DNA of 64,000 nt from Hafnia alvei (lineage in GTDB: Bacteria; Pseudomonadota; Gammaproteobacteria; Enterobacterales; Enterobacteriaceae). Position 1 is the stretch's first letter. Each line of letters opens with the position of its first letter. The stretch spans positions 1,628,012-1,692,011 of the forward strand of contig NZ_CP139992.1 in NCBI RefSeq assembly GCF_034424155.1. The letters run 5' to 3'. The notes below the pieces were generated by a model. That model worked only from the letters and a program-made list of their open reading frames with translations, made no database searches and was not told the origin of the DNA. Shown one piece after another: positions 52,911-61,298 of this stretch. The translations under genes were made by a program, and so were the position numbers.

Positions 52911-54314
52911 ATGAGCGTCATAAATCCGCATCTAAAAATAGAACACAGTAAAAGTATACCGTTAGACGATGCCGTCGAGCGCAGGCTACCGATTGCACAG
53001 CTGTTCACGCTAGGTTTACAGCATGTTCTCGTGATGTACGCTGGTGCCGTTGCCGTGCCTTTGGTTATCGGCGGTAGCTTAGGTTTACCCAAAGACCAAA
53101 TCGCTTTTTTAATTAGCTCAGATCTTTTCTGTTGTGGCGTAGTGACGCTGTTGCAGTGTTTGGGGATTGGTCGTTTCGCCGGTATCCGTCTTCCCGTTAT
53201 TATGTCTGTCACATTTGCTGCGGTAACGCCAATGCTGGCGATTGGTGCTGATCCTAATATCGGGCTGACGGGGATATTCGGTGCCACAATAGCGTCTGGT
53301 ATTATTGCAACATTACTCGTTCCCATCATCGGGCGGCTTATGCCGCTGTTTCCTACGGTAGTCACCGGCGTGGTGATTACCTCTATCGGCATTAGCATTA
53401 TGCAGGTGGGTATTGACTGGGCCGCGGGGGGAAAAGGGAATCCTGATTACGGTAGTCCAATATATATTGGGACCTCGCTCTTAGTGTTGGTTTTTATTCT
53501 GCTAGTGACTCGTTTTGCCAAAGGTTTCCTATGTAATATTTCCGTACTGCTCGGCATTCTTTTTGGTTTTGCCATTGCTTTCTCTATGGGGAAAGTGAAT
53601 TTTTCTGGATTAGATAACGCCGCTTGGTTTGCTCCTATAAAGCCGTTTGCATTTGGCATGCCTACGTTTGAACCCGTCAGTATTCTTACGCTCACTATTA
53701 TCATGCTGATCACCTTTATTGAGTCGATGGGGATGTTTCTCGCCCTTGGCGATATTGTAGGAAGGCCAACTAAGCAAGCGGATATAATTCGTGGTTTACG
53801 GGTTGATGGAATTGGTACCGTTATTGGTGGGTTGTTTAATAGTTTTCCACATACTTCTTTTTCACAAAACGTGGGTTTGGTCAGCGTAACCGGTATTTCC
53901 AGCCGTTGGGTTTGTGTTATGTCGGGCGGGATTTTAATTCTGTTTGGTTTGATCCCTAAAATGGCACTTATCGTTGCTTCTATTCCACAGTTTGTGTTGG
54001 GAGGTGCCGGTATTGTGATGTTTGGAATGGTTCTAGCAACGGGGATCCGTATCCTTTCACGCGCTAACTACAGCACTAATCGCTACAACCTTTACATCGT
54101 CGCCATCAGTATTGGTATTGGCATGATACCCACGGTGTCACATGATTTTTTTAGCCAGTTGCCAGCAGCAATTCAGCCGTTGCTTCATAGCGGTATTTTA
54201 TTAGCTACCGTGTGTGCGGTAAGTCTTAATCTCTATTTCAATGGTTATCATCCCGATAAAGAGTTAGAAAACGATAACGGTGAAAATGAAATTGTAGAGG
54301 AAGTCGCCAAATAA
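52911..54314 (+). CDS. uacT: NCS2/NAT-family urate permease (UacT-like)
   Basis: 467 residues with about 14 membrane helices. It follows E. coli UacT (YgfU) closely: GLQHVLVMYAGAVAVPL, CCGVVTLLQCLGIGRF, RLPVIMSVTFAAVTPM, IQVGIDWAAGG-like IMQVGIDWAAGGKGNP, FIESMGMFLALG and the NAT signature FSQNVGLVSVTG. It imports urate with protons. I chose the ATG at 52911, 10 bases after AAGGAG; the in-frame GTG at 52905 is only four bases from that site. It leads a rightward purine gene set. Confidence 0.88.
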   Translation: MSVINPHLKIEHSKSIPLDDAVERRLPIAQLFTLGLQHVLVMYAGAVAVPLVIGGSLGLPKDQIAFLISSDLFCCGVVTLLQCLGIGRFAGIRLPVIMSVTFAAVTPMLAIGADPNIGLTGIFGATIASGIIATLLVPIIGRLMPLFPTVVTGVVITSIGISIMQVGIDWAAGGKGNPDYGSPIYIGTSLLVLVFILLVTRFAKGFLCNISVLLGILFGFAIAFSMGKVNFSGLDNAAWFAPIKPFAFGMPTFEPVSILTLTIIMLITFIESMGMFLALGDIVGRPTKQADIIRGLRVDGIGTVIGGLFNSFPHTSFSQNVGLVSVTGISSRWVCVMSGGILILFGLIPKMALIVASIPQFVLGGAGIVMFGMVLATGIRILSRANYSTNRYNLYIVAISIGIGMIPTVSHDFFSQLPAAIQPLLHSGILLATVCAVSLNLYFNGYHPDKELENDNGENEIVEEVAK

Positions 54315-54423
54315 ACAGCTGAATCAATAAATTTAACGGGGATGTAGATCGTGGAGAGGGGCCATTTTCTACATGCCATCAAATGAAATATCTAAATAAT
54401 ACTCGCAGATAGAGGGAGTTATT

Positions 54424-55923
54424 GTGAAAGCGATTAATCACATAGAAAATTATTTACAGGAGAGTCAAACCTCCCCTCAAAAAAAAACAGATGTCGATCC
54501 TGTGGATGAAATATTGCCGCTTGGACAAATGTTAGTTTACGGTTTTCAGCACGTATTGGTGATGTATGCCGGTGCCATTGCCGTTCCTTTAATTATTGGT
54601 AAAGCCGTTGGGTTTACGCCTGAGCAAATTATATTTTTAATCAGTACCGATCTCTTTATCTGTGGCTGCGGTACGATCCTATAATCAATAGGTTTATTTA
54701 ATATCATTGGTAGCAAACTCCCGATAGTGCAGGGATGCACTTTTGCTGCGCTTATTCCAATGACGCTTATTGGCCAGCAGTATGGGATCGGTGGTATTTC
54801 CGGCGCAGTTATTGCCGCCGGGATATTTACTCTATTGTGTGCTCCCTTCGTGTGTAAGCTTGTTCGCTTTTTCCCTAAAGCCGTTATGGGCACAATAGTG
54901 ACGCTTATTGGCCTGTCCATTCTACCGGTGGCAGGAGGATGGATCGGTGGTGGCGATTTGGACGCCGTGAGTTTTGGCAGCTACGGCTCGCTGTTGATGG
55001 CCTTATTTACGCTGGGCATCGTGATGCTAATTTACACCTTCGGTAAGGGGATGCTGAAGAATGTGGCCGTGTTGGTGGGAATCATCATTGGTACGTTGGG
55101 ATATTACTTCATGGGAAAACTCGATCTTTCCCAAGTGGCATCGACCAGTTGGATGACCTTTCCTTATCCGATGCGTTTTGCAGTTCCTGAGTTTCATCTT
55201 TTCCCTGCGGTGTTGATGTGTATGGTGATGGTGGTTGTGATGGTAGAAACCATGTCATCGATGATGGCGATGGGGGAAATCGTTGACCGTCCCGCCGACC
55301 AAAAAACATTGAAGCGCGGTCTTTATGCCTGCGGTTCAGCAACCCTGTTTGGCGGTTTTTTTAATATGTTCCCCTATGCGGCCTTTGCCCAAAACGTTGG
55401 GCTCGTCAGCATGACCGGTGTCCGTAGCCGTTTCATTGTTGGTGTGGCTGGCTGCATTCTTATCACCCTTGGTCTGTTCCCTAAACTCGCGGCTTTTGTT
55501 GTCGCTGTGCCGAAACCAGTGCTTGGCGGTGCGGGGATCGTCATGTTTGGCATGGTTGCTGTTTCAGGGATTCGAACGCTAGGACAGGTTGATTATCGCA
55601 ATAACAATAATGGGATGGTTGTCGCGTTAACGCTCGGTCTTGGCATGTTGCCGGTGATGGTGCCGCAGTTATTTCAACAAATGCCACAGGCCGCAGAGAT
55701 GTTCTTACACAGCGGGATTACCATTGGTACCGTTGTGGCAATAGGCGCTAATTTGATCCTGAATGGCCGCGATAGACAAGCAAAAATCCCTGGGTGCAAA
55801 GAGTGCGAGCTGCAAGAGGTCAATGAAAACAGTACGGCGGCTCGAGAGGTCTTTAGCACGACGCGCGAATATATCGCTATGCGGAGGAAGAGACAAAATG
55901 CACAAAAGAACGCTGCTCTTTAA
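54424..55923 (+). pseudogene. NCS2/NAT-family purine permease interrupted by one in-frame stop codon
   Basis: The frame runs from GTG 54424 (GAGGGAG upstream) to the stop ending 55923, 499 codons, but codon 87 (54682-54684) is TAA. Both sides are in the same frame and join within one conserved motif: GTIL-stop-SIGLFNIIGSKLP, where relatives have Gln after TLL/TIL. A single C-to-T change (CAA to TAA) explains it. The rest is intact (QGCTFAALIPM, FVVAVPKPVLGGAG, FAQNVGLVSMTG), so the loss is recent, or the codon is read through, or it is a sequencing error. Relatives transport xanthine, urate or guanine. Confidence 0.88.
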
Positions 55924-57265
55924 GAACGCGGAATTACTCGTCACGATGGATGACGAACGACGAGAAATTAGAGGTGGCTGCCTGCTGGTGGAGGGAAATC
56001 GTATCGTTGCCGTTGGTGGTGACGAGCTTTGTGCTGCACCAGCAGATGAAGAAATAGACCTGCGTGGGCATATCGTTATTCCAGGACTGATCAACACACA
56101 TCATCATATGTTTCAGTCTTTAACGCGCGTGATACCCGATGCGCAGGACGGTGAGCTTTTTGATTGGCTCAATAATCTCTATCCCATTTGGGCTGGACTT
56201 ACCCCAGAGATGATCCGAGTTTCGACTCAAACTGCGATGGCAGAACTGATGCTTTCGGGATGTACCACTTCCAGTGATCATCTCTACGTTTATCCAAACG
56301 GTTGTCGTTTAGACGACAGTATTGATGGCGCTCGCGAAATAGGTATGCGTTTCCATGCTTGCCGAGGAAGTATGAGCGTAGGGCGCAGCAAGGGGGGGTT
56401 ACCCCCCGATGAGTTGGTCGAAAATGAGCAGGCTATTTTAGAAGATTCATTGCGCTTAATTCATAGCTATCACGATGCTCAGCGCTATAGCATGCTGCGT
56501 ATTGCGTTGGCGCCTTGCTCGCCTTTTTCCGTTAGCCGCGAATTGATGGTGAAAACCGCGCAGATGGCGCGTGAATATGGTGTGTCACTTCATACCCATC
56601 TAGCAGAAAATGACAGCGATGTGAGTTACAGCCAGACGCATTTTGGCATGACGCCAGCGCAGTACGCCGAAGATTTAGGATGGGTCGGAACCGATGTTTG
56701 GCATGCACACTGCGTCAAACTGGATCGCTCAGGAATTTCGTTGTTTGCTAGAACCGGCACCGGTGTGGCGCATTGCCCATGTTCAAATATGAGGTTGGCG
56801 TCAGGTATAGCGCCGATCCGCACAATGCTTGATGAAGGTGTCTCTGTTGGCCTTGGCGTAGATGGTTCAGCATCTAACGATGCAGGAAACATGATTGCAG
56901 AAACGCGGCAGGCGCTGCTATTGCAGCGGGTTGGCTTCGGCCCTGATGCGATGACTGCAAGACAGGCTTTAGAGATGGCGACGCGCGGTGGAGCGAAAGT
57001 ACTCAACCGCGACGATATTGGCTATTTAGCCACGGGTATGGCGGCCGATTTTGTTGCGTTTGATCTCAATACTTTGAATCTTGCGGGGGCTAAACACGAT
57101 CCGCTGGCGGCGTTAGTTTTCTGTACACCAGGGAACGTGGCTTTCAGCGTGATTAATGGGCAAGTTGTCATCCGTGAAGGGGCATTGCAGACCATTGACC
57201 TACCTTCGGTCGTGCAACATCACAATCGTTTAGCATGCTTATTAGTGAATAGGCATCGGCTGTAA
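55898..57265 (+). CDS. 8-oxoguanine deaminase-like amidohydrolase
   Basis: 455 residues of the amidohydrolase superfamily. Metal ligands are H68-x-H70 in NTHHHMF, H234 in LHTHLAE, H271 in WHAHCV and D322 in GLGVDGSASND. RGSMSVG, GGLPPDE and CSNMRLASG match 8-oxoguanine deaminases of Pseudomonas as I recall them. It would turn 8-oxoguanine into urate and ammonia; guanine or isocytosine-type substrates are alternatives. I chose the ATG at 55898 after GGAGGAAGAGAC; it lies inside the end of the permease frame (26-base overlap). The permease stop lies upstream, but the coupling should persist. Confidence 0.85.
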   Translation: MHKRTLLFKNAELLVTMDDERREIRGGCLLVEGNRIVAVGGDELCAAPADEEIDLRGHIVIPGLINTHHHMFQSLTRVIPDAQDGELFDWLNNLYPIWAGLTPEMIRVSTQTAMAELMLSGCTTSSDHLYVYPNGCRLDDSIDGAREIGMRFHACRGSMSVGRSKGGLPPDELVENEQAILEDSLRLIHSYHDAQRYSMLRIALAPCSPFSVSRELMVKTAQMAREYGVSLHTHLAENDSDVSYSQTHFGMTPAQYAEDLGWVGTDVWHAHCVKLDRSGISLFARTGTGVAHCPCSNMRLASGIAPIRTMLDEGVSVGLGVDGSASNDAGNMIAETRQALLLQRVGFGPDAMTARQALEMATRGGAKVLNRDDIGYLATGMAADFVAFDLNTLNLAGAKHDPLAALVFCTPGNVAFSVINGQVVIREGALQTIDLPSVVQHHNRLACLLVNRHRL

Positions 57266-57277
57266 TTGATATCACCT

Positions 57278-57541
57278 TCAGCGGCGTCTTTGTCTAAGCC
57301 AAGCATGGCAAAGACAATAGACGCCAACGGGGATAAGTAAAAGAGCAACTGCCGCTGTGATCAGCGCCATCACGGTGTTTAGCCCTGTCGTCCATCCGAG
57401 GACAAATCCCACAGCGCTGATAGCATTAAGCGGATTGAAGCTGACCGGCATATTTTCAGCTTTAGAAAGCAAGTCGAGTAAAACCACCTGCATTTCAAAT
57501 ACGATAATCGCCGTAAAAAGGCTGATCAGTCGGAGTCTCAT
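57278..57541 (-). CDS. Small two-helix membrane protein coupled to elyC
   Basis: 87 residues with hydrophobic segments at about 5-25 and 55-80 and a basic tail (LRQRRR). I recognise no family. Its ATG overlaps the elyC stop by 4 bases (ATGA), which argues for a real, co-translated gene. I infer a role in the same envelope process as ElyC. No signal peptide cleavage site is evident. Confidence 0.65.
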   Translation of the reverse strand: MRLRLISLFTAIIVFEMQVVLLDLLSKAENMPVSFNPLNAISAVGFVLGWTTGLNTVMALITAAVALLLIPVGVYCLCHAWLRQRRR

Positions 57542-58308
57542 TTTTCACCTTTTGTCGTGATGATTGCCTGCCACCAACTCCCCAACGTCTCATACCAGGC
57601 CCGTTCGCTATGGCCAAGATAAAGCGATGAAGGTAACCAGCGTTCCCAAGGATTTAACGGTGACGAAATAGCTAATTGATTGGCTGGAACCGGGATCGGA
57701 TTAAGCCCCTCGGCCTTAAAGAAGCGTAGTGCACGAGCCAAATGGTTTGCCGATGTGACCAGCAATATTTTCTGCTTGTCGGTAATCTTTGCCACCTCTT
57801 TAGCCTCTTGCTGCGTATCGCGCGGTTTATCAAGCACAATAATTTTATCAGCAGGAACGCCTAAACTTTCGGCTACGTTGGCGGCAACGCGCGCGCTGCT
57901 CACCGGATTGCCAATGGCCGCAGCACCGGTGAAAATAATTTTGGCATTGGGATTCATTTCAAGCTGGCGGATCCCTTCGGTGACGCGCGGCAAACTGTTG
58001 CTGATCAGGTTCGAACTGGGTGCCCAATCAGAGTTAAAAGTATAACCCCCGCCGAGTACCACGATGTAATCTGCGTTGCTAGTTTGGTTTAATGTAGGAT
58101 AACCGTTTTCAAGCGGAGCCAATAATCTATCGGCGACGGGTTGCAGACTTAGCAGCAAGATCCCAAGCCAACCGAGTGAAATACAGATTTTTCCTAGTCG
58201 AGACCAGCGCGTCCAGCAGATAAAAATCAGGCCTACCGCGACGATCAGCAGCAACAGTGGCAGGGGCAAAAGTAGCCCGCCGATAAACTTTTTTAGCGTA
58301 AACAGCAT
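57538..58308 (-). CDS. elyC: Envelope biogenesis factor ElyC (DUF218)
   Basis: 256 residues. Two N-terminal membrane helices (about 10-65, including PLPLLLLIVAVG and LGWLGILLLSLQPVADRLL) precede the DUF218 domain: DYIVVLGGGYTFN, LPRVTEGIRQL, IIFTGAAA, TSANHLARALRFF and LNPWERWLPS. In E. coli ElyC affects peptidoglycan assembly at low temperature through undecaprenyl-phosphate use with enterobacterial common antigen. It diverges from cmoM. Confidence 0.92.
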   Translation of the reverse strand: MLFTLKKFIGGLLLPLPLLLLIVAVGLIFICWTRWSRLGKICISLGWLGILLLSLQPVADRLLAPLENGYPTLNQTSNADYIVVLGGGYTFNSDWAPSSNLISNSLPRVTEGIRQLEMNPNAKIIFTGAAAIGNPVSSARVAANVAESLGVPADKIIVLDKPRDTQQEAKEVAKITDKQKILLVTSANHLARALRFFKAEGLNPIPVPANQLAISSPLNPWERWLPSSLYLGHSERAWYETLGSWWQAIITTKGEK

Positions 58309-58472
58309 GAATCAGGTGCCTTTCTGAATGAAAAAACGACATCTAGATAGAATATGTGGCCGATAAGATTCATTCTAAGCCAGCCTGTGTCAAAATAGCA
58401 GGTTTAAAGCGTCCCTCACGGGGAGATTTTTCTGGTGGTGCGCTGTGCAAATATTCAGGAGCCGACATATTC

Positions 58473-59270
58473 ATGAGTCGAGGTACGCAAGATCGTAATT
58501 TTGACAATATCGCTGAAAAATTTGCGCGCAACATTTACGGTACGACCAAAGGAAAAATCCGTCAGGCAGTGTTATGGCAGGATCTGGAACAGTTGCTCAA
58601 GCAGCTCCCGCAAAGATCCTTACACATTCTTGATGCAGGTGGTGGGCTTGGGCAGGTATCCTGTGAGCTTGCCGCACGCGGTCATCAGATCACGCTGTGT
58701 GACATCTCGGGTGAGATGCTAAAGCGGGCGCAGGCCTATGCTGAAGAAAAAGGTGTGATCCAACACATGCGTTTTGTGCAAAGTCCTGCGCAAGAGATGC
58801 ATCAGCATTTAGAACAGCCGGTTGATCTGATATTGTTCCATGCGGTTTTGGAATGGGTCGCTGAACCTCAAGAAACGCTAGCATCTCTGATGAAGTGTTT
58901 AACGCCAGGCGGCGCTTTGTCGTTAATGTTCTATAACTACAATGGTCTATTAATGCGAAACGTGATCATTGGCAATACGGCATACGTCAATCAAGGGATG
59001 CAAAAACGCAAGACACGTACGTTGTCACCCGACCACCCGTTGGATCCACAAAAGGTGTACGGCTGGCTTGAAGACATTGGGCTGACAATTTCCGGTAAAA
59101 CGGGCGTGCGGGTATTCCATGATTACCTACGAGACAAGACGCAACAAATTGAGGCTTTTGATGATCTATTAGCGCTGGAGCAGCGTTATTGTCGTCAGGA
59201 GCCTTTTGTGAGTTTGGGGCGCTACATCCATGTGATGGCGCACAAACCCGACACGAAGGACCAACTATGA
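58473..59270 (+). CDS. cmoM: tRNA 5-carboxymethoxyuridine methyltransferase CmoM
   Basis: 265 residues. Class I SAM-binding motif [10 protein letters not shown], then [27 protein letters not shown] and [13 protein letters not shown]. It methylates cmo5U34 to mcmo5U34 in certain tRNAs; older name smtA. I chose the ATG at 58473 with AGGAG 11 bases upstream; 39 further in-frame codons upstream are not family-like. Its TGA overlaps the mukF ATG (ATGA), as in E. coli. Confidence 0.95.
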   Translation: MSRGTQDRNFDNIAEKFARNIYGTTKGKIRQAVLWQDLEQLLKQLPQRSLHILDAGGGLGQVSCELAARGHQITLCDISGEMLKRAQAYAEEKGVIQHMRFVQSPAQEMHQHLEQPVDLILFHAVLEWVAEPQETLASLMKCLTPGGALSLMFYNYNGLLMRNVIIGNTAYVNQGMQKRKTRTLSPDHPLDPQKVYGWLEDIGLTISGKTGVRVFHDYLRDKTQQIEAFDDLLALEQRYCRQEPFVSLGRYIHVMAHKPDTKDQL

Positions 59271-60589
59271 GTGATTTCTCCCAGACTGTACCGGAGCTGG
59301 TTGCCTGGGCGCGGAAAAATGACTTTTCAATTTCACTTCCAACCGAACGTTTGGCGTTCATTTTGGCTATTGCCACTTTGAACAGCGAACGATTAGACGG
59401 TGAGATGAGTGAAGGTGAACTGATCGATGCATTCCGACACGTCAGCAAAGCTTTTGAACAAACACATGAAACGGTAGCCATCCGTGCCAACAATGCGATT
59501 AACGATCTCGTTAAGCAGCGCCTGCTCAACCGCTTTACCAGCGAGTTAGCCGACGGAAACGCGATCTATCGTTTAACGCCGTTAGGCATTGGTATTACGG
59601 ATTACTATATTCGTCAGCGGGAGTTCTCAACGCTGCGCCTGTCTATGCAGCTGTCAATCGTGGCGCAAGAGTTACGCAGCGCAGCCGAAGCGGCAGAAGA
59701 GGGCGGTGATGAGTATCATTGGCATCGTAATGTGTTTGCCCCGCTGAAATACTCTGTTGCTGAGATCTTCGACAGTATTGACTTAACCCAGCGCATTATG
59801 GATGAGCAGCAGCAGGGCGTTAAAGCAGATATCGCGGCGCTGCTGAATAAAGATTGGCGTGCTGCCATCTCAAGCTGTGAAGTCTTGCTCTCGGAAACCT
59901 CGGGCACCTTGCGTGAATTGCAAGATACGCTGGAAGCGGCGGGTGATAAGCTGCAGGCAAACCTGCTGCGTATCCAAGATGCCAACCTGAATAATCCTGA
60001 TTTGGCGTTTGTTGATAAACTGGTGTTTGATCTGCAAAACAAGCTAGACCGCATCATCAGTTGGGGCCAGTTGACCATCGATCTGTGGATTGGCTATGAC
60101 AGACACGTGCATAAATTTATCCGCACCGCGATTGATATGGATAAAAACCGTGTCTTTGCCCAGCGCTTACGCCAGTCAGTTCAGAACTACTTTGATAACC
60201 CGTGGGCTCTGACCATCGCCAATGCCGATCGTCTGTTCGACATGCGTGATGAAGAGCTGGCCTTGCTGAACGAAGAGGTCACCGGCGAACTACCTCCGGA
60301 TATGGAGTACGAAGAGTTCTCTGAGATCCGTGAACAGCTGGCAGCAATGATTGAACAAGAGCTGAAGATTTATCAAAAAGAACAGCGTCCATTGGATTTA
60401 GGCGCGGTTTTGCGCGAATACCTAACCCAGTATCCGCGCCAACGTCATTTCGATTTGGCAAGAATTTTGGTCGACCAAGCGGTTCGCTTAGGTGTGGCTG
60501 AAGCTGATTTCACCGGATTACCTGCTCAATGGCAGGCAATCAATGATTACGGAGCCAAGGTACAGGCCCATGTCATCGACAAATACTGA
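59267..60589 (+). CDS. mukF: Chromosome partition kleisin MukF
   Basis: 440 residues, the E. coli length. N-terminal winged helix ([16 protein letters not shown]), a middle helical region and a C-terminal winged helix; the start [11 protein letters not shown] matches the family. It links MukB heads and binds MukE and calcium. I chose the ATG at 59267; the frame is open 26 codons upstream inside cmoM. It overlaps mukE by 20 bases. Confidence 0.97.
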   Translation: MSDFSQTVPELVAWARKNDFSISLPTERLAFILAIATLNSERLDGEMSEGELIDAFRHVSKAFEQTHETVAIRANNAINDLVKQRLLNRFTSELADGNAIYRLTPLGIGITDYYIRQREFSTLRLSMQLSIVAQELRSAAEAAEEGGDEYHWHRNVFAPLKYSVAEIFDSIDLTQRIMDEQQQGVKADIAALLNKDWRAAISSCEVLLSETSGTLRELQDTLEAAGDKLQANLLRIQDANLNNPDLAFVDKLVFDLQNKLDRIISWGQLTIDLWIGYDRHVHKFIRTAIDMDKNRVFAQRLRQSVQNYFDNPWALTIANADRLFDMRDEELALLNEEVTGELPPDMEYEEFSEIREQLAAMIEQELKIYQKEQRPLDLGAVLREYLTQYPRQRHFDLARILVDQAVRLGVAEADFTGLPAQWQAINDYGAKVQAHVIDKY

Positions 60590-61298
60590 AAATATGATGC
60601 CAGCTAAACTGGCGCTAGCGGTGTTTAACCCGCTATTCCCTGCACTGGATAGCCAACTGCGATCCGGCCGTCACATCGGCATTGATGAGCTAGATAACCA
60701 TGCTTTCCTGATGGATTTTCAGGACGAGCTTGAATTATTTTATAGCCGTTACAACGTTGAGTTAATCCGCGCCCCTGAAGGTTTCTTCTACCTCAGGCCG
60801 CGTTCGACCACGTTGATCCCGCGTTCGGTGCTGTCTGAACTGGATATGATGGTCGGAAAAATCCTGTGTTATCTCTACCTTAGCCCTGAGCGTTTGGCGC
60901 ATGAAGGCATTTTCAGCCAGCAGGAACTCTATGACGAGTTACTGTCTTTGGCCGATGAAAACAAGCTGCTGAAATACGTTAACCAGCGTTCAACGGGCTC
61001 GGATCTCGACCGCCAAAAACTGCAAGAGAAAGTGCGTACCTCATTAAATCGTCTACGCCGTTTAGGCATGGTCTATTTCATGGGGAATGACAGCACGAAA
61101 TTCCGCATCACCGAAGCAGTGTTCCGCTTTGGTGCAGATGTGCGTAGCGGTGATGATCCACGTGAATCCCAGTTGAGAATGATCCGTGACGGTGAAGCCA
61201 TGCCGTTAGAAAACACGTTATCACTGAATGATGAAAACGAAGAAAACGAATCCAGTGCAGACGGTAGCGCGGACAACGCGGAGGATGAACAGGAATGA
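60570..61298 (+). CDS. mukE: Chromosome partition protein MukE
   Basis: 242 residues with a KITE-type double winged helix. Conserved core [30 protein letters not shown] and [15 protein letters not shown]. The acidic C-terminal tail is longer than in E. coli (234 residues). It binds MukF in the MukBEF condensin. I chose the ATG at 60570 ([11 protein letters not shown]), inside the end of mukF. It overlaps mukB by four bases. Confidence 0.97.
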   Translation: MSSTNTENMMPAKLALAVFNPLFPALDSQLRSGRHIGIDELDNHAFLMDFQDELELFYSRYNVELIRAPEGFFYLRPRSTTLIPRSVLSELDMMVGKILCYLYLSPERLAHEGIFSQQELYDELLSLADENKLLKYVNQRSTGSDLDRQKLQEKVRTSLNRLRRLGMVYFMGNDSTKFRITEAVFRFGADVRSGDDPRESQLRMIRDGEAMPLENTLSLNDENEENESSADGSADNAEDEQE

